A DNA stretch of 64,000 nucleotides from positions 106,495,856 to 106,559,855 of the forward strand of contig CM059190.1 of the NCBI GenBank assembly GCA_030323885.1, given 5' to 3'. Positions 21,426 through 31,139 of the stretch are shown here, one piece after another (within the stretch, counting starts at the first letter, position 1; every line of letters begins with the position of its first letter). A program made the position numbers and the translations under genes. The stretch is from Branchipolynoe longqiensis. Taxonomy: Eukaryota; Annelida; Polychaeta; Phyllodocida; Polynoidae. The notes under the pieces are model-generated. The model was given only the letters and a program-made list of their open reading frames with translations. It was not told where the DNA came from and searched no databases.

Positions 21426-22466
21426 TCAGTCCTTTGTGCAATTACTTTTCTTATGATTTTTGCTGCCACATTTCAGGCACCAATGCCCAAAATTACAATT
21501 CTCATCTGTTCTTGCACATCCCCCCTCTTTGTTCCACCTGTAACATCCTGTATTGCCTTCCTTAGTTTATGTACTACCTTTTCTTACATTGCTCACTTGC
21601 TTTTTTGGCCGCATGTTATGCATGCCATAATGAAACATGCCCATACCTGTATTGTTACTACCAAAAGCTGCAAAACCTTCTATTTCGGCCAGCTTCCTGA
21701 CATCTTTGTCATACTCAACATGGGTGGAGGCGTGAAAGTCGTTTTGCCGCGCCCTAGATGACATAAAGCAAATGTGTTCCAAGAACGCCCTAAAGTCTTT
21801 TACTGTAACCCCTTGTATGTCCAAAATCCAGCGTATTGACGCTGTAACAAGTTCGTAACAATTCACTTCCTTTCCCAGCATGGCATACCGTCTCAGACTC
21901 CACTTACTTCTAAGTCGACGCGTACTGCTGCTGCTTCTACTTCTGGAGTCCGAAGGTGTTCGCCGCTGTCTCCTTGTCCTCGACCTTTGCCTTGGCTTCG
22001 CCACCCCATAGCCGGAGTGTTCGTCCTTGGTCGCCGTCACCGACACCGTCGTTGCACCGGCGGTTGTATCCGTCGGCCATTCTTCCCTCACGGGCGTCGC
22101 TGCCCGAGCCAGCACCTCTGCCCCAGGTTGTCGTCCTTGCCGTCTTCTCTTCATCCTCTCTCGGCGCTCCTGCAACTCTTCCACTCTCTCCTCCAATTCC
22201 ATTTCTTCTATTTCTTTCATTATTGAAATTGCCTGTTCTTCCAGCGTGAGTGTTGACATTCTATCTCCAATTTCTGGCGAACTCTCTCGTGAACCATTTC
22301 CTTGTACGTCTGCTATTTGTCTCGCAGACCTTGTTACTCGCGTAGAAGCCACCTTCTTCCCTTTCCTGCCTTTCTTCTTCTTACATTTGTCCGGTTTGTG
22401 CGAGTTGCCGCACAAGTCGCAATACATGACTGTTTCGTTGCTGTTTCTGCTTCCACTCTGCTGCAA
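21426..22466 (-). pseudogene. Gag-like protein of a second DIRS-related element, in-frame stop
   Basis: The frame starts at ATG 22466. The N-terminus carries a zinc-knuckle-like motif (CDLCGNSHKPDKC, residues ~17-29), then a basic KKKK tract, a Glu/Arg-rich coiled-coil-like segment (~residues 80-112), an Arg/Ser-rich linker (~155-192), and a helical domain containing LGKEVNCYELVTASIRWIL. A TAA at 21567-21569 ends the 299-residue frame. The same frame continues for 46 more codons with GCYRWNKEGGC, TDENCNFGHWCLKC and KNHKKSNC, a second Cys/His cluster. That cluster parallels the C-terminus of the gag-like ORF at 24464 (CYSWNWGKSC...CHYCAWC), so the two are related and the TAA is most simply a nonsense mutation. 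The reverse transcriptase partner would lie in or beyond the gap. Zinc-knuckle Gag proteins bind element RNA; this is inferred from the family. Confidence 0.65.
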
Positions 22467-22499
22467 ACACGTCCGCTCATCAAGAAAATTGTGATAGAA

Positions 22500-23045
22500 G
22501 TAATACTATTTTGGTCGCTGTACAGGTGGCGCCCATTCGCGCGTCCACACAGGGGTTGGTGCGCGACTCCAAAATACACAATATTCTTGCAAACAGTAAT
22601 AAATGAATAATAATAACCTTGTACATGCTTCGTTATTTATATTATTATAATACATTATAATTCACATATATGTGAATATATATGTACATTTAAATTAGTT
22701 CATTATCACCATTAGAGAAGCCTAGGCTGCTTACATCATCAACATTCACATAATACTTATTGTTGTGTTAGTAAAACATTGAGTGGGGAGATAGAATAAA
22801 ACAATTCCTTCACAACCATTAACCCATGGAATGAAAAATCAAAGCACCATTTGTTCCTTGTACTTCATTACGAATAGAATGCCTCAGACAATATTTTCAA
22901 CATCTTGTGTTCTCATTGAAACACAAATTCTTTAGCGAAAACATAGCCTCTGTTTGATATGCTGCTGCTTCTTTTCCATCTAAATATAAATTGTGCTTAG
23001 TTCTCAATTAATTCATTGTGACAAACCACGCCCATATTGCCCTTA
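22500..23045. other. AT-rich spacer
   Basis: Includes ATATATGTGAATATATATG-like palindromic AT sequence at about 22660-22690. No gene seen. Confidence 0.4.
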
Positions 23046-23049
23046 GCAG

Positions 23050-23484
23050 ATGAGTTGTGCTCTTATTGTCCTCATTTATTTAGTTTCAGCCAGAACAGGT
23101 GAATTTGCGCAAATGCCAACTGGAAGCCTGCTGAGTATTTTTAACATGCAGATGGACCCTATCACATGGGAGTCACAATGCTGGGCATGGACTGGCCTTC
23201 CTCAGTGTCCAGTCACCTCTCCACCTACTACAACGGGAATTTCTACACTCCATACCAGTAGCTCTATACCAGGGACAATGCCTACTGAATCTACCATCTC
23301 CACTACAAGAACAAACACTAGTGCTGCATCCACTACTGACAACTCAGGAAGGACTTCAGCCAATACAGACAATAGAGGTACTCTTACTGTGAAGAAGCAA
23401 GCAATATTAATCACAGATAGTATAAATATGAACCTTTTCTTCAAGTCAACATTAGCTTCTAACAATTTTCCAAAAAATGTCTAA
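23050..23484 (+). CDS. Candidate exon or small ORF: short leader plus Ser/Thr-rich region
   Basis: A 144-codon frame begins with a hydrophobic stretch (MSCALIVLIYLVSA) that could act as a signal peptide. It is followed by WESQCWAWTGLPQCP with two cysteines and a Thr/Ser-rich mucin-like segment (about residues 57-110). Alternatively it is an internal exon: TTTATTTAGTTTCAG just before 23092 is a good splice acceptor, and AATAGAG|GTACTC near 23375 is a possible donor. No family is recognised and there is no neighbour to support a function. It lies immediately upstream of the repeats that precede the DIRS-like element. Confidence 0.3.
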   Translation: MSCALIVLIYLVSARTGEFAQMPTGSLLSIFNMQMDPITWESQCWAWTGLPQCPVTSPPTTTGISTLHTSSSIPGTMPTESTISTTRTNTSAASTTDNSGRTSANTDNRGTLTVKKQAILITDSINMNLFFKSTLASNNFPKNV

Positions 23485-23880
23485 TATTATTATAATATAA
23501 GCCACCTACATGTCTGTATTGTATGTAAGCAACTGAGAACCAGCAAACAGAGTCTGCTTTAGAATTTATTGTGCATGTTATGTAGTAACATGAGTAATTC
23601 ATAACAATTGGTCACCTCACATCTACTGAATTACTTGGTTGCCAAAAACAGAACAAGTTAAAACATAAGAACTGGCATAACTCACAGCTTAGATCTTATT
23701 ATTCTGTACACTATGCTGATAGGCAAAGAAATAATCAAAAACAAAAAGTTATTAACCTTAATTTAGAAAACCCAGTTATTTCATTTGGCTCCTGATTAAC
23801 CAAGTAATTCTATTACATAGTGTGACGTATTCCAAATAACTGGTTTGGGCTTACAAGTAATCTAATGGATAACTGGTTAA

Positions 23881-24078
23881 ACTCATATTCTGGAGATACT
23901 GTTATGATAACATATAAAAAGGGAATAATATAAAAAATGTCATAAACTATGAAAATAATTAATATAAGTTGATCTCCAACTGCTAGTGGATTTCTCAATG
24001 AATTAGAATTCCCAGTTCTATATATGCATGTTATATAACTCTTCAGTAAATTCTAGACTAGGATTTTATTCATCTCTA
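23881..24078 (+). repeat. Direct repeat R, copy 1 (DIRS-associated)
   Basis: It begins CTCATATTCTGGAGATACTG and carries GTTGATCTCCAACTGCTAG, TCAATGAATTAGAATTCCC and TGCATGTTATATAACTCTTC. Diverged from, but collinear with, copies at 24184-24378 and 28030-28230. Confidence 0.7.
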
Positions 24079-24183
24079 TTGTTCTCTTGTAAACTCACAA
24101 ATGGGTGCAAACTTAGATGAAGTTCTATCTACTAATTAGATTGAGCTTCTAAGTAAAAATAACAGATAAACTGGGTTAACTCA

Positions 24184-24378
24184 TATTCTGTAGATAGTGG
24201 TTTCATAGTTTCAAATGAAATCAATTACCTTGCTGATATGTATCTACTGAAATTTCTAAACAAGAACTTAAATGATTTTTTAAATTGATCTCCAACTTTT
24301 AAATGGACAATCTCAAAGAATTAGAACTCCCAGTTATATCTGCATGTTATATAATTCATCAGTAATTTTAGACTAGGA
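24184..24378 (+). repeat. Direct repeat R, copy 2 (just upstream of the gag-like ORF)
   Basis: Begins CTCATATTCTGTAGATAGTG and shares CTTGCTGATATGTATCTACT, AAATTGATCTCCAACTTTTA and GACAATCTCAAAGAATTAGA with copy 3 downstream of the reverse transcriptase. It is followed by ACAGTAAACACCTGGAAGA, which recurs at about 28541. Confidence 0.8.
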
Positions 24379-24463
24379 TACAGTAAACACCTGGAAGATC
24401 TCTCCAACTTCTGGTATCCATTGCAAGTGCTACACATCCTCCTTTGCAAGTACTACAGATATT

Positions 24464-25981
24464 ATGCAGCAAGTTCGTAAATCTTCTCGTGTGCGTCGGC
24501 CATCTTCAATAATGGAAGATTCGACAGACATGCAAGCTTCACCCAAGCCGTCAACAAGTCGGAAAAGGTCGTCGACCGTGGGGAAATCTGTAGACGATCT
24601 GCCCGTGGGTGTCGACCCGCCTGAGCTGTCGATATCTTCCTTGCACTCCGCGATCGACTCGAGGTTTGAGTCGTTCTCAAAAGTTTTGTTAGGTCGATTA
24701 AAAGTTATTGAGGCAAATTGTACTTATCGACGCGGAGCAGCCAAGAATGTCGATGACGTCACAGATGACGTCGGTTCGGAGCAGGAAGTGCGCCCTGAGG
24801 CGCCATCTAGTGTGGTGCGCTCGAATCAAGCAGGGACGTCGCGATTGAGGCGTGGGTGCCGGTCGAGCCCTCGACACGCTCGTCCTTCAGCAACTCGACT
24901 TTCAACTAGACGTCGTTCACATTCATCAGATTCAAGCAGTTCGCAGAAGAGATCTGCTTCTCGACGTACTACTAAAAGGCATGTCCAAAAAGTCGTCGAT
25001 GATGTGTTTTCAAGTTCGGAGGAAGCAGTCGAGTCGCCATCTAGCGGATTGTCGCCGAGGCGCTGGCAAACAACCCGGAAGCGGCATAGGGACCAGCAAA
25101 CAAGCACACGGTCGAGGGATCTACATCGTCGACGCAGACTTCATACATCTCCTACGGCGAAGCGGTCGAGGCAGTGTCGTTCTTCTTCGTCAGATTCGGG
25201 CAGCCCTCGGGAAAGCAGACGGCGTCTCAGATCCAGTCGTCGGGAATTCAAGAGAACTTCAGAAAGCAAGATGTTGATTGCAGAGTTACTATCATCAGCT
25301 GGTGTTACACTAAAGAAACAGAAAGGTAGGGATGATTTTATGCCACATTTGTATGTCATTAGAAAAGACAAGAAGGGGAAAGTAGGTACTGGGGAGTCAG
25401 AGTGGTTTGAGTATTTTACTGCGTTACACCGTATGAGGCGAGATAGCCGTTTGCCTGAGGGTTGGGTAGATCATATCAAAATACATGAAGAAGATCTTAT
25501 GCTAATGGCAGCTGACTGGGAATGGAGTACGTGTCTCACTTGGTCAGAACGCATTTTCACTATGATTAATGATGGTCGGTTGACAACGGGGTGGGATGAT
25601 AGGTATGCAATCAAGGATATCATGCGTGATGTAATGGCGGTGGGTGAAAGACGTGCCTCTTATAAAAACTCTTTTAAATCTGAATTTCATAAATCAACTA
25701 ACTTTAGTAAGGAGTATGACTTTAATGTAGACGGGAAACCTTGCTACTCTTGGAACTGGGGCAAATCTTGTGAATTTTCTAGCTCTCATGGAGTCGGGCA
25801 GGATAGGAAGTGTCATTACTGTGCATGGTGTATAAATAAATATAGGAAAGCTAACTCACACCGTGAGATTGATTGTAATAACAAAAAGAGGGTGTTGGAT
25901 AGGACGGCTCCTCGAGTTGACTCTGGTACCAAAACCGGGGAAGTTAATTCTAATAATGTTACCCAGGATTTTCAGTCATAG
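24464..25981 (+). CDS. DIRS-like element Gag-like protein (ORF1)
   Basis: 505 residues, complete from ATG 24464 to TAG 25979-25981. Residues ~1-60 are polar. Residues ~120-270 are extremely Arg/Ser-rich (an SR-like, nucleic-acid-binding composition). About residues 270-430 form a globular part with WFEYFTALHRMRRD and LMLMAADWEWSTCLTWSERI. The C-terminus has a Cys/His cluster (CYSWNWGKSC, SSSHG, CHYCAWC, then HREIDC) of the type found at the end of DIRS/Ngaro Gag proteins. Expected role: coat protein and RNA packaging in the retrotransposition particle. The codons are richer in CpG in the first half than in the second half and flanks. The downstream reverse transcriptase frame overlaps its end by about 24 nt in the -1 frame. 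No stop interrupts it, so the insertion may be fairly young. Confidence 0.8.
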   Translation: MQQVRKSSRVRRPSSIMEDSTDMQASPKPSTSRKRSSTVGKSVDDLPVGVDPPELSISSLHSAIDSRFESFSKVLLGRLKVIEANCTYRRGAAKNVDDVTDDVGSEQEVRPEAPSSVVRSNQAGTSRLRRGCRSSPRHARPSATRLSTRRRSHSSDSSSSQKRSASRRTTKRHVQKVVDDVFSSSEEAVESPSSGLSPRRWQTTRKRHRDQQTSTRSRDLHRRRRLHTSPTAKRSRQCRSSSSDSGSPRESRRRLRSSRREFKRTSESKMLIAELLSSAGVTLKKQKGRDDFMPHLYVIRKDKKGKVGTGESEWFEYFTALHRMRRDSRLPEGWVDHIKIHEEDLMLMAADWEWSTCLTWSERIFTMINDGRLTTGWDDRYAIKDIMRDVMAVGERRASYKNSFKSEFHKSTNFSKEYDFNVDGKPCYSWNWGKSCEFSSSHGVGQDRKCHYCAWCINKYRKANSHREIDCNNKKRVLDRTAPRVDSGTKTGEVNSNNVTQDFQS

Positions 25982-28041
25982 GCCCTGCAGGGCCAGAACC
26001 ATTAGACAATGTCTCTAATATTGATGTCCATTCCTTTTCATATGATAACTCGGAGAGCGATTTGATCTGCCGTGATGGTGACTTACGTCCTCCAACTAAC
26101 GTGCTCCATCCTCCAGCTTACGTGCTCCAATCTTTCGTCCTGCATTCACAAGACGACGACATTACTGTTTCCAAGCTGGGAACTAAGGTTAGTCACTCTG
26201 GCATACCGTCCCTTATTGACTCTGATATGGTAGATACAAAATTGAGCAGCACAGATATTTTGGATTGTACGGGTGGTCCTGGGATGACTGAGAGTAGAAC
26301 TTCATTAAGTGTTAAAGGTAGTTTGCAGAGTGTTAGTACAAAATTTCATGATAGTAATTTATCAGATTTTCCCAGCTTGAGTTCACATACGGTAAACAGT
26401 CGTCGTTTTGATGAAGATCCCAAGAGCTCATTGAATTCCCAGAATTCAAATGACGTTCCTCTGGCATCGACTCATCCACTTGAGTCTGGCTCATCCTCAA
26501 CTTCGTGCAAAGCGAATGTCGATCGTGGTACCACTACCACTGTACCTCGGGTCTCCACGGCCCTGTCTGAATCCTTACGTACGACTTCTGAAAACAGTAT
26601 TGATAATAAATTTCAAATTTCTCCTGACCGCTCCATTTCGCCGGTGGCGTTCAGATCAAGCTTGCTCGGTTTCTGGCCGACTGTTGCTCTAAACAATGTT
26701 GTCTCGAGTCAATATCTTGGTATATATGCTAAAGTACGGTCTTCAGGTTTGCCAAATTACTTATCTGCCCGGATACCTATACCCTCCGGCCTTAACATAC
26801 CTATGTGGAAGTTCCTACTACAGGACTATGATGATTTTGAAATCGTAAGCTATCTAGAGTATGGTTGGCCTGCTAACTATACGAAGTCATTACCGCCAAC
26901 TCCTTCATATGTCAATCATAAGGAGGACCCAAATAATTTCGTTTGGGTAATCAAGTACATTGCAACAGAGTTGAAACACAATGCTCTGCTGGGGCCTTTC
27001 AAGACAGTTCCTTTCACACCTTGGGCGCAGATAAGCCCTATAATGACTAGACCTAAAAAGAAATCTTTAGAAAGACGTATTATAGTGGATCTTAGCTTTC
27101 CTAAAGGTGCTAGTGTAAACTCCGGTATTAAGAAGGGTTTTTATCAGGGGCGGGAGATCAGCTATACACTGCCTAACATAATGGACTTAGCGAATGAATT
27201 AGTTAATTTAGGGAAGGGTTCTTTCTTATGGTCAATTGACCTGGCTAGAGCTTATAGGCAACTTCGTACATGCCCCCTCTCAGTGCCGCTATTTGGGATT
27301 ACTGTAGGTGGGCACTACTATTTCGATATCGCTCCACCATTTGGATGTAGAACATCTTGCTTAGCTTGTGCCCGTACCACTAATGCGGTGGTCCATTTAG
27401 TTAGGAAAAGAGGTCACTTTGTACTCTGCTATCTTGATGACTTTGTTGGTGTAGCTCGCAATGAGGAAGAGGCAAAGTTGGCCTATAGTGCAATTTTAGG
27501 AATTACTAGTCTGTTGGGTCTAAATTTATCTTTGAAGAAATGTGTTTCCCCAACTACAGCTTTAGATTGGTTGGGATACAATGTTAATACGGAATTAATG
27601 AAGATAACAATACCAGACTTAAAGTTGAAGGAAATACTAGATGAATGTAGACTTTGGAAGCAGGGTAAGCTAGTTAGTAGGAAAGACTTGCAACGGCTGA
27701 TTGGTAGACTCCAGTTTATTGCGAAATGTGTAACCCCTGCACGTCGTTTCATGAATAGAATCTTAGATATGCTTAGGGATACACCGTATAAGTCCAGGCG
27801 TAGGGTCACTGTGGAGCTAATGAGGGACATTAGATGGTTCTTGCGTTATGCTGAGAATACAAATGGCCTCGTACTATTGAATACTTCCCCTAGGTGTGAT
27901 TGGTTAATTGAGTGTGACTCTTCCCTAAAAGGGGCCGGTGCGTATTCTAAATCAAGTTACTATTCTGAACTTTACTCTGAAGATGTACTCTGCCTGTACA
28001 CTAACATAGCGCAGTTAGAGGCGCTGAAATTCTATAGTTAA
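25957..28041 (+). CDS. DIRS-like reverse transcriptase / RNase H (truncated)
   Basis: The frame opens at 25957 (-1 relative to the gag frame, about 24 nt overlap) and closes at 28041. The first in-frame ATG is 26227, so translation by frameshift or reinitiation is possible. After ~250 variable Ser/Thr-rich residues come the DIRS-type RT blocks: RIIVDLSFPKGASVNSGI, LWSIDLARAYRQL (first catalytic Asp), DIAPPFGCRTSCLACARTTN, CYLDDFVGVA (YLDD catalytic pair) and LGLNLSLKK, then LIGRLQFIAKCV, typical of DIRS elements. RNase H begins with ECDSSLKGAGAY and then NIAQLEAL, but stops at FYS just as direct repeat R starts; the second half of RNase H and any methylase or tyrosine recombinase ORF are absent. 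Catalytic RT residues are intact. It would copy element RNA into DNA. The absence of the recombinase suggests a deleted, non-autonomous copy. Confidence 0.88.
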   Translation, partial: CYPGFSVIGPAGPEPLDNVSNIDVHSFSYDNSESDLICRDGDLRPPTNVLHPPAYVLQSFVLHSQDDDITVSKLGTKVSHSGIPSLIDSDMVDTKLSSTDILDCTGGPGMTESRTSLSVKGSLQSVSTKFHDSNLSDFPSLSSHTVNSRRFDEDPKSSLNSQNSNDVPLASTHPLESGSSSTSCKANVDRGTTTTVPRVSTALSESLRTTSENSIDNKFQISPDRSISPVAFRSSLLGFWPTVALNNVVSSQYLGIYAKVRSSGLPNYLSARIPIPSGLNIPMWKFLLQDYDDFEIVSYLEYGWPANYTKSLPPTPSYVNHKEDPNNFVWVIKYIATELKHNALLGPFKTVPFTPWAQISPIMTRPKKKSLERRIIVDLSFPKGASVNSGIKKGFYQGREISYTLPNIMDLANELVNLGKGSFLWSIDLARAYRQLRTCPLSVPLFGITVGGHYYFDIAPPFGCRTSCLACARTTNAVVHLVRKRGHFVLCYLDDFVGVARNEEEAKLAYSAILGITSLLGLNLSLKKCVSPTTALDWLGYNVNTELMKITIPDLKLKEILDECRLWKQGKLVSRKDLQRLIGRLQFIAKCVTPARRFMNRILDMLRDTPYKSRRRVTVELMRDIRWFLRYAENTNGLVLLNTSPRCDWLIECDSSLKGAGAYSKSSYYSELYSEDVLCLYTNIAQLEALKFYS

Positions 28042-28230
28042 TGGTCTCATAGTTTCTAAGAAATCAAATGCCTTGCTGATATGTATCTACTGAAATTTGT
28101 AAACTTGAACTTAAATAAAATTCAAATTGATCTCCAACTATTAATGGACAATCTCAAAGAATTAGAATTCCAAGATCTATCTATGTATGTTATTTAAATC
28201 ATCATTAATGTTAAAAACTAAGATTTAATT
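28030..28230 (+). repeat. Direct repeat R, copy 3 (3' of the DIRS-like element)
   Basis: ATTCTATAGTTAATGGTCTC here aligns with ATTCTGTAGATAGTGGTTTC at 24189. The match continues for about 190 bp. The RT/RNase H stop codon lies inside its first bases. Confidence 0.8.
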
Positions 28231-28823
28231 CATATTTCTTGTTCTGTATTAAAAATGCCAAAGAACTCTGTTGGAATGACTGAACCCACAACATAGATCT
28301 CTAACTTTCAAACTGGTGTTGCCAGGTGATGTAAACAAAACTTGTATGCGTTGCCATATCCACTCAATTCAATCTGTGATCCAAGGACTTTGCATCTGTG
28401 TTGCTAGGTCCGGTAGTCAAGAAACATTCATGTCTCCAAGCATTCAAATCAAATGTCAACAACAATCTCCAAGGAAACCCTTAGTATATATAGAGGTGGA
28501 AATACCTAGGATCTCCAACTCACCTGGTCCTGGCACTCATACAGTAAACACCTGGAAGAACGGTTTTTCCCCACCCTCTCTCCCTCTTGTACTTACGATA
28601 TGGCTACTAGGGCTGAGTGTTAGAGGTTTTTCGGTTGAATCGAACCCGGAACTTTGAGTGTGTGTTTAATAACATAGCCTGTGTGTTCTTATGATATGAC
28701 TTAAACTGACAAGTGGTATAATACTTCTGTATACTTACAAATGATTGATGTACAAACCTATTTGCTACGAATAATCTTGAAGATGTAAATAAATTATAAA
28801 TTTACTCCCAGTCCAGTCTTTTG
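28231..28823 (+). promoter_or_regulatory. Element-flanking region with TATA-like motif
   Basis: AGTATATATAGAGGTGG at 28482-28498 is a good TATA-box candidate. About 45 bp further, CATACAGTAAACACCTGGAAG repeats a motif present at 24379-24398 upstream of the gag-like ORF. The region may be the second terminal repeat of the DIRS-like element, with a promoter, but its ends are not defined. A 113-codon frame here has no recognisable domain. Confidence 0.35.
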
Positions 28824-28985
28824 TTATGAATTATCAGTTAGTATTCTAACTTGTGAATTATGTATCTTTACTAAACTACATAAGCCCAGATAAATAGCAC
28901 GCAATTCTAGCGCATTAATATGGTCTGATTTTTCATCATCAAGCCATCTACCTCCTGTTGTGACCCCATCTCGATTCCAGATAGC
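28824..28985 (-). pseudogene. RNase H fragment of another DIRS-like element
   Basis: On the minus strand the frame reads CAIWNRDGVTTGGRW, DHINALELRAIYLGL and VRILTDNS. The GGRW...HINxLELxA...xTDNS arrangement is the DIRS/Ngaro RNase H domain, with the last catalytic-type Asp in TDN. It differs from the RNase H of the plus-strand element (TNIAQLEALKF), so it comes from another subfamily. It is broken on both sides: after TDNS by unrelated sequence, and before WNRD by the LINE 3' end at 28979. Confidence 0.7.
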
Positions 28986-29292
28986 ACACCACACAGCTAC
29001 GTACATGCCTATGATATGTAAATAGGAGTAGGCTAGTCTAGTAATAAGAGTAGAACAAAATAAAATACATATATGCCAAGGAAATAAAAAAAAACTAACA
29101 TAGGCTACTAACCATACCAACCAACTATCTATCTGCTACTGAAATGCAGGCAATCAACTTACTTATCAGCAGCTACTGTGTGGTAAGATAACACCAACAC
29201 TACAACTGGCCAGCATTGAAAACAAGCCTGGGTACCCGGGCTTATATGCTATGGACAGTATAAATACAGCCTCAATTTAAAAAAAACTTTTT
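28979..29292 (+). mobile_element. LINE 3' UTR copy (family of the 54-64 kb element), inserted in an RNase H fragment
   Basis: From CAGATAGCACACCACACAGC to GACAGTATAAATACAGCCTC it matches the 3' end of the minus-strand LINE (complement of about 53600-53990, minus the mini-SINE there). The hairpin here is AAGCC-T-GGGTACCC-G-GGCTT. It ends in an A-rich tract. Confidence 0.85.
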
Positions 29293-29994
29293 AAAAACTG
29301 AGACTTTTTGACAGACAAATGTGACGTCATCGCTCCTAGCCAATCCCAGCCAAGAGGTGGGTTAAACTTTTTGCACACAGCACGTGTTTTTGGCAACTCC
29401 ACTCACGGTGTTCTATTTGAATTTTTAGGAACTCGGGTGACCCGAGTCACCCGGGTCATGTTAATCGAATACGCGCATACGCAGAACCCTGAGCGTAGAC
29501 TCTAAACCCACTGAGAATCTAAACCGCAACACCGGAATGTCTTTGCGCTCACCCATTGTTTCCAAACTCTTAGAAAATCTCAAACTTGCATATCAGAATA
29601 CACACATATCATGCTAACCACTATACTATTTAGAGTCCCTGATGCATCACCCTATCCCCACCTACCTGTGTATGTGGCTCAGTGCAGACTACTCCATGTA
29701 TATTATCATTGTTGAAATGTGAGAAAAGCTTCCCAGGGCATCTTTAAATGCACTATTTAAACAACTGTTATTAATGCCCATTGTGATGATTCTTACTCAC
29801 CAAACTAGATGCCCTGTTCGGGGTTTGAAAGCAGTAATGTGTGAATTAATCATTTCCTGTTCTCTGTTTGCAGGTAAGTTTGACGTCCTCATAGCGGGTT
29901 GATTCATGTTGGCAGAAGGTAGGAGTCAGCTTTTTGAAATAACCTTCAGAACAGAGATCTGACGCAACCTTCATTCCAACAGCTCACATGTTGG
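29293..29994. other. Spacer with a small perfect palindrome
   Basis: ACTCGGGTGACCCGAGT at 29431-29447 has 8-bp arms around one base and is followed by another CACCCGGGTCA. Otherwise I recognise nothing. Confidence 0.4.
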
Positions 29995-30235
29995 TTGATG
30001 TCAGTGTAGAAGCAAGGTGAAGGTCAGTCTGCAATGTGAAGGTCAGTCTAGAAGGTGCAGGTCAGTCTGCAAGGTGAAGGTCAGTCTAGAAGGTGCAGGT
30101 CAGTCTGCAATATGAAGGTCAGTCTGCAATATGAAGGTCAGTCTGCAAGGTGAAGGTCAGTCTAGAAGGTGCAGGTCAGTCTGCAAGGTGAAGGTCAGTC
30201 TGCAAGGTGAAGGTCAGACTCAGAGTATTTATGTA
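29995..30235 (+). repeat. Short tandem array (GAAGGTCAGTCTGCAAGGT, ~19-20 bp)
   Basis: About ten units alternating CTGCAAGGTGAAGGTCAGT and CTAGAAGGTGCAGGTCAGT. It shares the words GGTCAGTCT and CAGTATTTATGTA with the 87-bp array at 31140-31880, which may be an elaboration of it. Confidence 0.85.
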
Positions 30236-30340
30236 ATAGATAACCAACAAAGAGCTTTCTAAGTGCTGCTAATGTAAGAAGTGTGTAGCAACAAGGTGAG
30301 GTCAGTCATACAGTATTTATGTAATCAGGAATGGAGAATC

Positions 30341-30356
30341 TCCGCGATATCGCGGA
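30341..30356. other. Perfect 16-bp palindrome TCCGCGATATCGCGGA
   Basis: Self-complementary across its full length, followed 2 bases later by another CCGCGATAT. It lies about 30 bp outside the TTAA-flanked MITE at 30383. Function unknown. Confidence 0.5.
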
Positions 30357-30382
30357 TTTCCGCGATATTTAATATTTACCAA

Positions 30383-30737
30383 TTAAAATTGTATAGTCTG
30401 ATGGTTTTGTGTTTCTGTCATTTTCTGAGATGAATATATTAGGTTGATCGTTATAATCTACCTTATTTTAGCTTGAAGTAAATTTGATTTTAAATGGCTA
30501 ACTTTTGAGATATTTGAAGTGCAAGTACACAAAACTAATGTTGGCAAACTTGCCAAAACTCTGACGCCATTGGCTTCTGCAGTAACAGGTTCTATTAAAT
30601 TGTCTTGGTAATCCATTTGAGGTGGCGACAAATGCTTCATAGGTGCACCAGTATCTAAGTTACATATGTAGAATCAAATCTAGATCACCGTTTTCGTTTT
30701 GAAAATTCCATGTTTTCATCGGACTACGCAGCTTTAA
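30383..30737 (-). mobile_element. TTAA-flanked MITE (family T), copy 1
   Basis: The element at 30387-30733 lies between TTAA at 30383-30386 and TTAA at 30734-30737. The ends are AATTGTATAGTCTGATGG and, inverted, AGCTGCGTAGTCCGATG. The interior matches the copies at 36588 and 41148, including GTAGAATCAAATCTAGAT and TTTGGCAAGTTTGCC-type motifs. Non-coding. Confidence 0.8.
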
Positions 30738-31139
30738 TGGTGAGCAAAGCAAAATCGCTAAGGAATTAGGATGTATATGGCAAATTGGTTGTTTCAGATC
30801 CGTTCTTATATGGCCTGGGATGTTACTAAAACATGAAACCCAAACAATAACGAGTTAAGTATGGGTGATAATATAGGCACAACAAGAACATTTTGAAACC
30901 TTACTTCTGGTATTTTCCCGCGATTCCCTGACAGTGCTAATCCTATGGGGGGAAAATTCGCATTTACACGGAAATTTGCCATCGGTGTAATAATGTCGGC
31001 TTGCATTTTGCTGGAGACCACCTTCATTCTTGTGTAATAAATAACCGATAAATAATGTCCCTTCTGAGCACTGCTAATTTAAGCAGCTGGTAACAACTAG
31101 GTAAGGGTTAGAGTCACATAGTATTTATGTAGTATATAA
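30738..31139. other. Spacer without recognised feature
   Basis: A 73-codon minus-strand frame at 30806-31027 shows no known domain. The array motif CAGTATTTATGTA appears towards the end. Confidence 0.35.

Noticed and set aside
20774..21761. Long frames spanning the first gap
   Set aside because: Open only because Ns contain no stops.
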